A stretch of DNA of 55,439 nt from Lachnoanaerobaculum orale (GCF_003862485.1 NZ_RRCM01000001.1:1882938-1938376); one strand, 5' to 3'. Positions 29,511-37,535 are shown, numbered from the stretch's first letter. Program-made: numbers and translations. The notes: generated by a model not told the origin, from the sequence alone.

Positions 29511-29660
29511 TCAAAACTCTATATGATTCTTTCCGACAAGCAGCCTTGCCCCGTTTACAATGGACATTACACCTGTAGCAACACCTACAACTATCATTAC
29601 CACTCCGATTGCAATACCCGCTCCGCCACAAAATTTCATAAGTTTGTATGTCTTTTCCAT
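29511..29660 (-). CDS. 49-aa membrane protein
   Basis: A small gene on the minus strand reads MEKTYKLMKFCGGAGIAIGV and continues with a hydrophobic segment to about residue 35, then GARLLVGKNHIEF. AGGTGA lies 7 nt before the ATG. It is 14 nt from pyrE and 1 nt from the VanZ-like gene, filling the only gap in the run. Glycine-rich membrane helix; function unknown. Confidence 0.72.
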   Translation of the reverse strand: MEKTYKLMKFCGGAGIAIGVVMIVVGVATGVMSIVNGARLLVGKNHIEF

Positions 29661-29674
29661 ATTTTCACCTGTCT

Positions 29675-30346
29675 TTACTTTACACCGTAAATCTTATAGT
29701 AGTCGTCAATAGCCGCCTTCAACTTGTCATCAATGATGACCTTGCCGTTTATCTCTCTGTTATAGAGATACTCGACCACCTCATTCATTGTAACAATAGC
29801 TGTGGTCTTCAGACCGTACTTTTCACTTATCTCTACAAGTGCGGACTTCTCACCCTTGCCTCTTTCACATCTGTCAACACTTACTACAAGACCGAGTACA
29901 TTCACATCTCCCTGTGCCTTTATTATAGGTAGAGTCTCCTCGATAGAAGTTCCGGCTGTGGTAACATCCTCTATTATAACCACTCTGTCTTTATCCTTTA
30001 TAGGAGAACCGAGCAAAATACCTGTATCTCCATGGTCCTTTACTTCTTTTCTGTTTGAACAATACTTCACATCCACACCCTCATCACTGAGTGCCATAGA
30101 TGTTGCAACACTGAGAGGAATACCCTTGTATGCAGGTCCGAATAAAACATCAAAGTCGTCTCCGAAAGCACCTCTTATAGCCTTTGCATAGTATTTTCCA
30201 AGTCTGCTAAGCTGTGAACCCGTTCTGTAAAACCCTGTATTTACAAAGAAAGGTGTCTTTCTTCCGCTCTTTGTAACAAAGTCTCCAAACTTAAGTACTT
30301 CACACTCTATCATAAAGTCAATAAATTCTTTTTTATAATTTTCCAT
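29675..30346 (-). CDS. pyrE: Orotate phosphoribosyltransferase
   Basis: The 223-aa enzyme makes OMP from orotate and PRPP. The PRPP motif is VVIIEDVTTAGTS and GRKTPFFVNTG lies near the start. The length is standard. It is the fourth pyr gene of the run, 15 nt after pyrD. Confidence 0.95.
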   Translation of the reverse strand: MENYKKEFIDFMIECEVLKFGDFVTKSGRKTPFFVNTGFYRTGSQLSRLGKYYAKAIRGAFGDDFDVLFGPAYKGIPLSVATSMALSDEGVDVKYCSNRKEVKDHGDTGILLGSPIKDKDRVVIIEDVTTAGTSIEETLPIIKAQGDVNVLGLVVSVDRCERGKGEKSALVEISEKYGLKTTAIVTMNEVVEYLYNREINGKVIIDDKLKAAIDDYYKIYGVK

Positions 30347-30361
30347 CTCTACTCCGTTTCT

Positions 30362-31267
30362 TTACTTTACAAGACCTATAATCTCATTTACATCACTGAA
30401 GTTATTTTTTTCAAGATATTTTTCTATACCTTTTGCAACATCTATACCTGCATTCGGATTGAAAAAATTCGCCGTTCCGGCACTTACCATAGTTGCACCG
30501 GCAAGCAAAAACTCTATGGCGTCCTCAGCTGTAGCTATTCCGCCCATACCTATCACAGGCACTTTCACAGCATTTGCCACCTGATATACCATTCTGAGTG
30601 CAACAGGCTTTATCGCAGGTCCTGACATACCTCCGGTTTTATTGGCAATGGCAAAACATCTTTTATTTATATCAATCTTCATTCCTGTGATAGTGTTTAT
30701 AAGAGAAAGCGCATCCGCTCCTGCATCTTCAGCCGCCTTTGCAATCTCTGTAATATCTGTAACATTCGGTGAAAGCTTCATTATAACAGGCTTTTTTGAA
30801 TGTGCCTTTATCTGACTTGTAATATCTCTTACACTGTCTACATTTGTACCGAAAGCGATACCTCCATGTGATACATTCGGACAGGAAATATTGATTTCAA
30901 GCATATCTACAGCCTCATCCGAGAGTCTTTCCACAGTCTCTATATAGTCTGTAATACTTCTGCCGCAAACATTTACAATTATCTTCGTATCCTTTTGCTT
31001 AAGGAATTTCAAATCTCTTTCTATAAAGGTATCCACTCCGGGGTTTTGAAGTCCGATAGCATTTAACATTCCGCCGTAGACTTCAGCAATCCTTGGTGTA
31101 GGATTGCCCTCCCAAGGTATATTGGCTACACCCTTTGTGGTGACCGCACCGAGCTTGTTTATATCCACAAGGTCCGCAAATTCTTCACCATGTCCGAAGG
31201 TACCGCTGGCAACCGTTACAGGATTTTTAAACTCCACACCTGCAATATTTACTTTTGTACTTATCAT
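30362..31267 (-). CDS. pyrD: Dihydroorotate dehydrogenase B, catalytic subunit
   Basis: The 301-aa FMN-binding TIM barrel oxidises dihydroorotate to orotate. VASGTFGHGEE, VNVCGRSITDYIE and the class 1B active-site segment EINISCPNVSHGG with a catalytic Cys are visible. It pairs with PyrK next to it; together they form the NAD-linked class 1B enzyme of Firmicutes. The start overlaps pyrK by 4 nt. Confidence 0.96.
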   Translation of the reverse strand: MISTKVNIAGVEFKNPVTVASGTFGHGEEFADLVDINKLGAVTTKGVANIPWEGNPTPRIAEVYGGMLNAIGLQNPGVDTFIERDLKFLKQKDTKIIVNVCGRSITDYIETVERLSDEAVDMLEINISCPNVSHGGIAFGTNVDSVRDITSQIKAHSKKPVIMKLSPNVTDITEIAKAAEDAGADALSLINTITGMKIDINKRCFAIANKTGGMSGPAIKPVALRMVYQVANAVKVPVIGMGGIATAEDAIEFLLAGATMVSAGTANFFNPNAGIDVAKGIEKYLEKNNFSDVNEIIGLVK

Positions 31268-32028
31268 AGTTCCACCTCTAAAGCATTGAAAACAGGGCCT
31301 TCGGTACAGACTCTTTTATTCTTCACATTGGAGTGAGAATCTACCTCACTTGACTTACAGGTGCAAGCCAGACAGGCACCTATACCGCATGCCATCTTCT
31401 CTTCCAATGACAAAAAGCACTCCGTATTATTTTCAGATGCATATTTTTTTATGGCTCTAAGCATCGGAGTAGGTCCGCAGGCAAGTATTCTGTCAGCCTT
31501 TATATTGTTCTCTCTTATTGCATCAAGAACATTTCCCTTCGTACCTATACTTCCGTCTTCAGAAGCGATAAAGACCTTGCCGTATTGCTTAAGTTCATCT
31601 GCAAGGAATGTATCACTGTCTCTGAAACCGAGTACTATCATCTTCTCACCTTCAAGACTCTTTGCAAGCTCAAGCATAGGCGGTATTCCTATACCTCCGC
31701 CTATAAGTATGCTTGACTTTGAATCTGTAGGAAAGCCGTTTCCAAGCGGTCCCAAAACCTTTATATCGTCTCCCGCTTTAAGCTTTGAAAACTCTTTTGT
31801 ACCGGTATCCTCACCTGTTACTCTGTATACAAGCCTTATAGAATCCTTAGCGACCTCACATATACTTATAGGTCTCGGCAAAAGCTTGGAAGGATTTTTC
31901 GTGTAGACATTTACAAACTGTCCCGGAAGGGTGTCATTTGCTATATCTGTCTTTATCCAAACGGAAAAAATATCCTTACTTAATTCATCTTGGGAAATCA
32001 CTTTCCCATTGTCCATTATCTTTGTCAT
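31264..32028 (-). CDS. pyrK: Dihydroorotate dehydrogenase B, electron-transfer subunit
   Basis: This 254-aa ferredoxin-reductase-like protein passes electrons from PyrD to NAD. It has an FAD-binding region (LPRPISICEVA), an NAD-binding loop (ILIGGGIGIPPML) and the [2Fe-2S] cysteines MACGIGACLACTC...RVCTEGPVF. It starts 10 nt after pyrF and overlaps pyrD. Confidence 0.95.
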   Translation of the reverse strand: MTKIMDNGKVISQDELSKDIFSVWIKTDIANDTLPGQFVNVYTKNPSKLLPRPISICEVAKDSIRLVYRVTGEDTGTKEFSKLKAGDDIKVLGPLGNGFPTDSKSSILIGGGIGIPPMLELAKSLEGEKMIVLGFRDSDTFLADELKQYGKVFIASEDGSIGTKGNVLDAIRENNIKADRILACGPTPMLRAIKKYASENNTECFLSLEEKMACGIGACLACTCKSSEVDSHSNVKNKRVCTEGPVFNALEVEL

Positions 32029-32038
32029 CTTACTCTCT

Positions 32039-32947
32039 TTATAATACTCTGTTTATATCTGCTATCATGTCTTTTACAGCCGCTCTTGATGCGTCCGCAA
32101 AGTCAAGTGAAGAATACTTTTCCTGCTTGTATGCGGCTATGATTCCTCTTGAAGAGTTTACTATTGCACCGAGTCCGTCTTTATTAAAGCAAGGCTTTAA
32201 ATCCTCTGCGGTTCCTCCCTGTGCGCCGTATCCCGGTACAAGGAAGAATGTATGAGGCATCTTTTCTCTGAGTATTGCACTCATTTTCGGATATGTTGCA
32301 CCTACAACCGCACCTACATTTGAGTACTCTCCGTCCATGCTCATAGCACCCCACTCACAAGTCTTGTTTGCAACAAGCTCATAAAGAGGTGTACCTTCTA
32401 TCAACCTGTCCTGAAACTCTCCGCTTGACGGATTGGATGTCTTTACAAGTACAAAGATACCCTTGTCCTCGCTGTTACACACATCTATAAAAGGTTTTAC
32501 ACCGTCTGTTCCAAGGTACGGATTCACCGTAACAAAATCCGTATCAAATCCCGACACCTTCTCGCCCAAAATCTCACTTACTCCGATATGAGCCTTGGCA
32601 TAGGCAAGAGAGGTTGAACCTATATCACCTCTTTTTGCATCACCTATTACAATCAGACCCTTACTCTTTGCATACTCAACTGTATTCTTATATGCAATCA
32701 TTCCGTCTATACCGAACTCCTCATACATGGCTATCTGCGGCTTCACTGCCGGAATAAGGTCATATGTCTTATCTATTATAGCCATATTGAAGTCATAGAA
32801 AGCCTCAGCCACAGCCTTTGTGCTTTTTCCGTATTTCTTTATTTTCTCATCTAATATATAATCAGGTATATGTGAAATAAGCGGGTCCAACCCGACACAT
32901 ATAGGGGCATTTGTTTGCTTGATTTTTTCAATAAGTTTTGCAATCAT
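32039..32947 (-). CDS. pyrF: Orotidine-5'-phosphate decarboxylase, long form
   Basis: The 302-aa enzyme decarboxylates OMP to UMP. CVGLDPLI at the start, GDAKRGDIGSTSLAYAK with the catalytic Lys-Asp pair, and PGYGAQGG near the end define the type 2 (long) PyrF family. The ATG at 32947 has AGGAG 7 nt upstream and is preferred to 33007. It is the first gene of the pyr-pur run, with a promoter at 32990-33019. Confidence 0.95.
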   Translation of the reverse strand: MIAKLIEKIKQTNAPICVGLDPLISHIPDYILDEKIKKYGKSTKAVAEAFYDFNMAIIDKTYDLIPAVKPQIAMYEEFGIDGMIAYKNTVEYAKSKGLIVIGDAKRGDIGSTSLAYAKAHIGVSEILGEKVSGFDTDFVTVNPYLGTDGVKPFIDVCNSEDKGIFVLVKTSNPSSGEFQDRLIEGTPLYELVANKTCEWGAMSMDGEYSNVGAVVGATYPKMSAILREKMPHTFFLVPGYGAQGGTAEDLKPCFNKDGLGAIVNSSRGIIAAYKQEKYSSLDFADASRAAVKDMIADINRVL

Positions 32948-32961
32948 ATTTTCTCCTAAAG

Positions 32962-32973
32962 GCCCTTTCGGGC
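32962..32973 (-). promoter_or_regulatory. Short GAAA-loop hairpin in the pyrF leader
   Basis: On the minus strand the leader contains GCCC GAAA GGGC (32962-32973), a very stable GNRA tetraloop hairpin ending a few bases before the ribosome site TTTAGGAG. Its role is unknown; it might tune translation initiation. No PyrR-type attenuator is visible. Confidence 0.5.
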
Positions 32974-32989
32974 ATAATGTATTTATGAA

Positions 32990-33019
32990 AGTATAACACA
33001 TAAACACGCATTATTTCAA
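32990..33019 (-). promoter_or_regulatory. Promoter of the pyr-pur operon
   Basis: TTGAAA (33014-33019), an 18-nt spacer and TATACT (32990-32995) on the minus strand form a good sigma-A promoter with a leader of about 36 nt before pyrF. Confidence 0.65.
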
Positions 33020-33040
33020 TAAATGCACTTGGAGTTTGAG

Positions 33041-33781
33041 ATGAATATAATAAAAACAAAGGAACTTACACAATCTTATATAGAAAAGATAAATAATATA
33101 GTTAAATCACAGGATGAGGTCAAACATCTTCCTCTCTACTTTGACTTTAGTGACGACAGATGTACTTACTATCTCTGTTTTGAAAATGAGGAGTTAATGT
33201 CTGTAATTGCACTCTTTGAGATAGATATAGATACATATGAAGCTATAGCATATACGGATATGTCAAACAGATGCAAGGGATATTTTAAGGCCGCCTATAA
33301 GTATCTTTGTAATGACCTTGAAAGAGAATGTGATATCTCATTTATCTGTGAGAGAAACTACTCTCCTGCCGTAAAAACAGCCAAAAGTCTGTCCCTCACA
33401 TATGAATGTACGGAGACCATGATGGAACTTGACCTTTCTTCATACAATGCCGAACCTGTTTTTGATATTGATATAATTAAAGAAGATGATATTTACTATA
33501 TATTTCAATCCGATATTGAAATAGGATCGTTTTGCTTTTATACCTTTACATTCAACACCGACGATATATATTTTCACAGCTTCAATATATATGAAGAGTA
33601 CCAAAACAAAGGGCTTGGCAAACTGTCTATGACTGCAATACTTTATTATTTAAAGAGTCTTGGAAAAACAAAAATACATTTGCAGCTTCTACTTGAAAAC
33701 ACTCCGGCGTATAAGATATATAAAGAACTCGGTTTTATTATCACAAGCGAGATAAGCTACTATAAAAAGATTATCGATTAA
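33041..33781 (+). CDS. GNAT family N-acetyltransferase
   Basis: The 246-aa protein contains a C-terminal GNAT domain with the acetyl-CoA loop YEEYQNKGLGKLSM (about residue 190) and a degenerate acetyltransferase-like N-terminal half, a two-domain layout seen in other Firmicutes. The ATG at 33041 is chosen because TTGGAG stands 7 nt upstream; the ORF's earlier in-frame start has no site. The substrate is unknown. It is divergent from pyrF. Confidence 0.78.
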   Translation: MNIIKTKELTQSYIEKINNIVKSQDEVKHLPLYFDFSDDRCTYYLCFENEELMSVIALFEIDIDTYEAIAYTDMSNRCKGYFKAAYKYLCNDLERECDISFICERNYSPAVKTAKSLSLTYECTETMMELDLSSYNAEPVFDIDIIKEDDIYYIFQSDIEIGSFCFYTFTFNTDDIYFHSFNIYEEYQNKGLGKLSMTAILYYLKSLGKTKIHLQLLLENTPAYKIYKELGFIITSEISYYKKIID

Positions 33782-33828
33782 CAGATTAAAGTATTTTATG
33801 CAATTTAATTTTTTTCTATTTATTTGTA

Positions 33829-33857
33829 TTGCAAATTGTTTTTATAAATGCTATTAT
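33829..33857 (+). promoter_or_regulatory. Promoter in front of the truncated ZIP gene
   Basis: TTGCAA (33829-33834), a 17-nt spacer and TATTAT (33852-33857) form a clear promoter with a start site near 33864, directly at the operator. Confidence 0.7.
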
Positions 33858-33864
33858 AGAAAAT

Positions 33865-33886
33865 GTAGTTAGCACAACATAACTAC
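33865..33886 (+). promoter_or_regulatory. Palindromic operator at the ZIP promoter
   Basis: GTAGTTA (33865-33871) and TAACTAC (33880-33886) form a perfect 7-bp inverted repeat with an 8-nt spacer exactly at the predicted transcription start. TTAG/CTAA-rich dyads of this kind are reminiscent of DtxR/MntR-type metal repressor sites; the identity of the regulator is inference. Confidence 0.55.
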
Positions 33887-33922
33887 ATAAGATATATACT
33901 GATAAGAATTTTAATTTTACTC

Positions 33923-34450
33923 TTGCTTGACCACATTATTCCGCATCTGCATATGTATGCTGCAAAGGCTGAAGGGCGAAAGAGTAAACTTGCAAGAACC
34001 GCTATGATGTTGCTTGCCGTGAATCTTCACAATATACCTGAGGGTATGGCTGTAGGTATTGTATATGCGGGATTTTTAAACTGTAACCTCGGTATATCTG
34101 CTGGAGCCGCTCTCGCACTCTCTCTTGGTATCGCTATTCAAAACTTCCCTGAGGGTGCCATTATATCAATGCCACTTCATGCAGAAGGAGAAAGTAAAAT
34201 GAAAGCCTTATTCTACGGTATACTCTCAGGTGCGGTAGAGCCTGTAGCGGCATTTATAATGCTTGGTGCATCCGCATTCTTTATTCCTATTATGCCCTAT
34301 CTTTTAAGTTTTGCGGCAGGTGCTATGATGTATGTTGTAGTGGAGGAACTTATCCCTGAAATGAGTGAAGGAGAACATTCAAATATAGGAGTTATATTAT
34401 TTGCCTTCGGATTTACAGTGATGATGGCACTGGATGTGGCGCTGAGCTAA
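33923..34450 (+). pseudogene. ZIP family metal transporter lacking its N-terminus
   Basis: The remaining 175 codons encode the C-terminal two thirds of a ZupT-like ZIP transporter, including the metal-site helices VNLHNIPEGMAVG and IAIQNFPEGAIIS, which would move zinc or other divalent ions across the membrane. Full-length relatives are about 260-270 aa; roughly 90 N-terminal residues with the first membrane helices are missing. The frame opens at a TTG with no ribosome site, 59 nt from the predicted start of transcription. The gene is therefore probably inactive by a deletion that fused promoter and coding region. Confidence 0.75.
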
Positions 34451-34483
34451 ATACAATAAACACTGACTCAACTTCAACTACAT

Positions 34484-34837
34484 TCAACTTTTTCCAATAA
34501 TAGTATCCACTATGACGGCTATGGCAAAAGCTACGTTGATTAAAATAGTCATAGCCGAGTATTTATCATGGATATATCCACTGTTAGTTATAACTACATT
34601 GGTTATAAATATAGCGACCAAAATACCTCTGTATAAAGTATGTCTTTTGTCATCTTTATTCTTAATACTCTGCGTATCATTCACAAAAAAATATGAAAAA
34701 AAACCATAAAAGCAAAAAAAATGAAAAAATACTACATTATCAAATACAAATCCTAAAAATCCTAAAAAACCTAACAATCCCAAGAATCCTAAGAATTTTT
34801 TAAATCTGTATATTTTTTTATTCTCCAAATTTTCCAT
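34484..34837 (-). CDS. DUF3796-like small membrane protein
   Basis: The 117-aa protein begins with a GFLG-repeat region (FLGFLGLLGFLGFLGF, about residues 14-29), then hydrophobic segments and a polar loop; the repeat and size resemble DUF3796 proteins as I remember them. The ATG at 34837 follows GGGAG. The function is unknown. It is preceded by a 30-aa membrane protein gene 31 nt upstream. The DNA of the repeat (about 34745-34805) is itself a run of short direct repeats. Confidence 0.6.
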   Translation of the reverse strand: MENLENKKIYRFKKFLGFLGLLGFLGFLGFVFDNVVFFHFFCFYGFFSYFFVNDTQSIKNKDDKRHTLYRGILVAIFITNVVITNSGYIHDKYSAMTILINVAFAIAVIVDTIIGKS

Positions 34838-34868
34838 CAAAGTTCTCCCTCATTAAATTACATATTTT

Positions 34869-34961
34869 CTAACCTTTATTTACATAATATTTTATAGCAG
34901 CAATTATTGCAGATACACCAAACCATATTCCGAAAACGTAAACTGCGCTTTTACCTATCAT
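34869..34961 (-). CDS. 30-aa membrane protein upstream of the DUF3796-like gene
   Basis: The very short gene reads MIGKSAVYVFGIWFGVSAIIAAIKYYVNKG, mostly one hydrophobic helix with a basic end. The ribosome site GGAGGTAGT is perfect and 3-5 nt from the ATG, the strongest argument that it is real. It sits 31 nt before the DUF3796-like gene and is probably co-transcribed from a TATAAT-type -10 at 35008-35013 (the -35 is poor). Confidence 0.6.
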   Translation of the reverse strand: MIGKSAVYVFGIWFGVSAIIAAIKYYVNKG

Positions 34962-35045
34962 ACTACCTCCTTTATTCCCAACAAACAACATATACGGTAT
35001 CAGCTATATTATATCACAAACCGAAAATAAAAACACGGCTATATA

Positions 35046-35066
35046 TTAAAAGTACCTTACTTTTAA
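35046..35066 (+). promoter_or_regulatory. Palindrome overlapping the nitroreductase -35
   Basis: TTAAAAGTA (35046-35054), CCT, TACTTTTAA (35058-35066) is a perfect 9-bp inverted repeat. It overlaps the likely -35 (TTTAAA 35062-35067; -10 TATAAT 35084-35089). The sequence at 35056-35072 matches 14 of 17 positions of the site at 53808-53824 in front of hxlR, which suggests one regulator acts at both. Confidence 0.6.
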
Positions 35067-35089
35067 ATAACCAAAAATTATACTATAAT
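35062..35089 (+). promoter_or_regulatory. Promoter of the 35.1-kb nitroreductase
   Basis: TTTAAA (35062-35067), a 16-nt spacer and TATAAT (35084-35089). The -35 lies inside the palindrome, so a bound protein would block RNA polymerase. Confidence 0.5.
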
Positions 35090-35131
35090 AATAAGATATG
35101 ATATACCCATTTATTATAGATTGGAGGTTTT

Positions 35132-35701
35132 ATGAAACTTATAGACAATTTAAAACAAAGAAGAACTTACTATAATCTAAACAAAGAACTTCCTGTAGAT
35201 AATGCAGAAGTTAAAAAACTTATTGAAGAAATTACAGAGCTTGTACCGGATGCCTTTAATATGAAGAGTGCCCGAGTTCTTGTAGTTATGGATGAGAAAC
35301 AGGATGAGCTTTGGGATAGAATATTTGATACTTTTGAAGGCAAGGTCCCTCGTGAAAAAATCGACGGATTTAAGGCGGCGGCAGGTACAGTACTTTATTT
35401 TTATGATGCAGAAGTTGTAGAAGTACTGCAAAAAAAGTTCCCAACATATGCAGATAACTTTCCTGTTTGGGCAAATCAAGCAAACGGTATGTTACAAATA
35501 AATATCTGGGCAGGTCTTAGAGAGCTTGGAATCGGCGCAAACTTACAGCACTATAACCCTGTAATTGACAGCCTTGTGCAAGAAATGTTTGAAGTTCCTA
35601 AGTCATGGAAGTTAATTGCACAAATGCCTTTTGGCGGAATTGTTACAGAACCCGATCCTAAGGAAAAAGAAAATATCGCTGACAGAGTAAGATTTGTTTA
35701 A
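35132..35701 (+). CDS. Nitroreductase family protein (HBN1/Frm2-like)
   Basis: The 189-aa FMN-dependent oxidoreductase-like protein begins with NLKQRRTYYNLNKELP and has WANQANGMLQINIWAGLRELGIGANLQHYN in the position of the second FMN-binding segment. These features match the small nitroreductase subfamily related to yeast Hbn1/Frm2. It probably reduces nitro or quinone compounds with NAD(P)H; the substrate is unknown. TTGGAGG lies 8 nt before the ATG. A terminator follows at 35726. Confidence 0.85.
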   Translation: MKLIDNLKQRRTYYNLNKELPVDNAEVKKLIEEITELVPDAFNMKSARVLVVMDEKQDELWDRIFDTFEGKVPREKIDGFKAAAGTVLYFYDAEVVEVLQKKFPTYADNFPVWANQANGMLQINIWAGLRELGIGANLQHYNPVIDSLVQEMFEVPKSWKLIAQMPFGGIVTEPDPKEKENIADRVRFV

Positions 35702-35725
35702 AACCAAATGAAACTTTACATTTAT

Positions 35726-35765
35726 AAAACGTCCCATAGACTACACTAAGCCTGTGGGATGTTTT
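35726..35765. terminator. Bidirectional terminator between nitroreductase and parE
   Basis: AAAACGTCCCATAG (35726-35739) pairs with CTGTGGGATGTTTT (35752-35765) with two wobble pairs. T runs occur at both ends of the structure on the respective RNAs, serving the convergent nitroreductase and toxin genes. Confidence 0.75.
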
Positions 35766-35768
35766 ATA

Positions 35769-36092
35769 TTATTTTAACAAGTTATCTTGATTTTGCAAAG
35801 AATGTCCTATTCTTACTACTACTATCATGTTCTTTCTTTTTTCAACAAAATAATACACTATATAATTTTTAACCGTTATCTTACATATATCATTTCTTTT
35901 CAAATATATATTGTTTAATCTTGAACCTATGTTTGGAAATTTACATAAATTTTCCATTTCTTTTTCAAAATGCTGAATAAATGATATTGCAGCATCATTG
36001 TTACATAACTCTCTATCAATATATTCAACTATATTATTTAAATCAATTTGTGCACGATTGGTAAGATAATATGAAAAATTATTGTATTCCAT
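35769..36092 (-). CDS. RelE/ParE family toxin
   Basis: The 107-aa protein has the compact toxin fold layout: N-terminal helix pair (TNRAQIDLNNIVEYIDREL), CKFPNIGSRL and a C-terminal strand section VVVRIGHS. RelE/ParE proteins inhibit translation or gyrase; which applies is not clear. The start overlaps the antitoxin stop by 14 nt, the standard arrangement. It is the second gene of the module. Confidence 0.82.
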   Translation of the reverse strand: MEYNNFSYYLTNRAQIDLNNIVEYIDRELCNNDAAISFIQHFEKEMENLCKFPNIGSRLNNIYLKRNDICKITVKNYIVYYFVEKRKNMIVVVRIGHSLQNQDNLLK

Positions 36093-36333
36093 ATTTATCC
36101 TTCAACTCTTTTATTACTTCTTTTCCGCCACTGACTTTCCCATTTGCAAAATCTACAATACCTTCATTAATGAAATCAGCCTCTGCAATTTTGGCAATCT
36201 TAGACTCATAGTATTCCATATTCATAACTACCAGCTTTCCATAACCGTTTTTAGTAACAAAAACCGGACCGTTCTGACATTTCTTCTCAATCTGCACAGT
36301 ATCTTTTAAATCTCTCATAGGTACAATCTGCAT
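36079..36333 (-). CDS. Phd/YefM family antitoxin
   Basis: The 84-aa protein starts MQIVPMRDLKDTVQIEK and contains PVFVTKNGYGKLVVMNMEYYE, the Phd/YefM dimer core that binds both operator DNA and toxin. The C-terminal part (IKELKDKYGIQ) would contact the toxin. GGAGGTGAGG stands before the ATG, and a large palindrome covers its promoter. Confidence 0.85.
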   Translation of the reverse strand: MQIVPMRDLKDTVQIEKKCQNGPVFVTKNGYGKLVVMNMEYYESKIAKIAEADFINEGIVDFANGKVSGGKEVIKELKDKYGIQ

Positions 36334-36350
36334 AACCTCACCTCCAAATC

Positions 36351-36380
36351 ATGACTAAATTATATATCAAATTTGGTCAT
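36351..36380 (-). promoter_or_regulatory. Palindromic operator and promoter of the toxin-antitoxin module
   Basis: ATGACTAAATT (36351-36361) and AATTTGGTCAT (36370-36380) form an 11-bp inverted repeat with one mismatch and an 8-nt spacer. It covers the -10 TATAAT (36359-36364 on minus) and reaches the -35 TTACTT (36381-36386). This is the expected position of autorepression by the antitoxin/toxin complex. Confidence 0.72.
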
Positions 36381-36400
36381 AAGTAAATATAATAAAAAAA

Positions 36401-36425
36401 CTGCCATGGACTGAGTCCACGGCAG
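36401..36425 (-). terminator. Terminator of the second pot operon
   Basis: On the minus strand CTGCCGTGGACTCAGTCCATGGCAG forms an imperfect hairpin followed by TTTTTTTATT. It lies just beyond the second potD. Confidence 0.85.
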
Positions 36426-36431
36426 CATTTT

Positions 36432-37523
36432 TTAGTTACCCTTCACTTCTTTCCAAAGCTCATTATAAAGATTGTCGCCATCATCTCCTATATACTTATA
36501 AACTTCACTGTTTTTAAGCATATCATCTGTCGGGAAGAGCGCCGTATTTTCCTGCAAATCCTTATCAAGTAAATCATATGCAGCCTTGTTAGGTGTAGGA
36601 TATGTAATATATTCAAAGTTTTTCTTTGCAATCTCAGGTCTGTTTAAGAAATCAATCCACTTCTCGGCATTTTCCTTATTCTTTGCATTCTTCGGAATTA
36701 CCCATGAATCAATCCATACATTGGTACCCTCTTTAGGTATCACATACTTAAGTTCAAAGTCTCCGCCTGCCTTTGCAACCTCATTTTGAACATAGAGCAT
36801 CTCACCTGAGTAGATAACTCCGATGGCAGCCTCACCGCCGATCATCTTATCTCTAACCTGGTCCACAACATAAGCCTGAACAAGCGGCTTTTGCTCTATA
36901 AGTTTATCCTTTACCTTTTCAAGTTCCGACTTGTCGGTAGTATTCATAGAATATCCAAGCAACTTCTCACCCACCATAAAAGCGTCTCTTACAGAGTCCT
37001 GCATAAGGATATTTCCCTGATACTTAGGATTCCAAAGGTCTCCCCAGCTTGTTATATCGTCCTTTACCATGGAAGTGTTATAAAGTATACCGACAGTTCC
37101 CCATGTATACGGCACAGAGTACTTATTCTCAGGGTCGAAAGCCTTTGACATCTCCATATATTTAGGGTCAATATTCTTTACATTCGGAACATTGTTAAAG
37201 TCAATCTCTGCAAGCATATCATTCTTTATCATCTTTTCAATCATATAGTCTGAAGGACATACCACATCATAGACAACTCCGCCGGCTTCAACTACAGGAT
37301 ACATCTCCTCATTGGTCTCAAACATATCATAGACAACCTTGATGCCGGTTTCTTTTTCAAACTCCTCTATGACACTCTCGTCAATATATTCGCCCCAGTT
37401 ATATACATATAATTCTCCTGCACTGCCTGCCTTGGCACCTGCATTACTTTTGCCGCATCCTGATAATACCGCCACAGACAGCAGGCTCATCAATGTTATT
37501 GTACTTACAAATTTCTTTTTCAC
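36432..37523 (-). CDS. potD: Spermidine/putrescine-binding lipoprotein, second copy
   Basis: The 363-aa lipoprotein has a lipobox VLSGC at residues 19-23 and the canonical PotD opening VYNWGEYIDESVIEEFEKETG, which agrees with true polyamine-binding proteins more closely than the 257-1372 copy. It delivers polyamines to PotB/PotC. It is the last gene of its operon, 12 nt after potC and next to a strong terminator. The overall length is standard. Confidence 0.92.
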   Translation of the reverse strand: MKKKFVSTITLMSLLSVAVLSGCGKSNAGAKAGSAGELYVYNWGEYIDESVIEEFEKETGIKVVYDMFETNEEMYPVVEAGGVVYDVVCPSDYMIEKMIKNDMLAEIDFNNVPNVKNIDPKYMEMSKAFDPENKYSVPYTWGTVGILYNTSMVKDDITSWGDLWNPKYQGNILMQDSVRDAFMVGEKLLGYSMNTTDKSELEKVKDKLIEQKPLVQAYVVDQVRDKMIGGEAAIGVIYSGEMLYVQNEVAKAGGDFELKYVIPKEGTNVWIDSWVIPKNAKNKENAEKWIDFLNRPEIAKKNFEYITYPTPNKAAYDLLDKDLQENTALFPTDDMLKNSEVYKYIGDDGDNLYNELWKEVKGN

Positions 37524-37535
37524 GCTTATTTCCTC

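Noticed and set aside
32948-32989. PyrR-type attenuator before pyrF
   Set aside because: The leader is too short (about 36 nt) and holds only a 4-bp tetraloop hairpin.
34745-34805. A CRISPR or short tandem repeat array
   Set aside because: The short repeats encode the GFLG motif of the DUF3796-like protein; there are no spacers.
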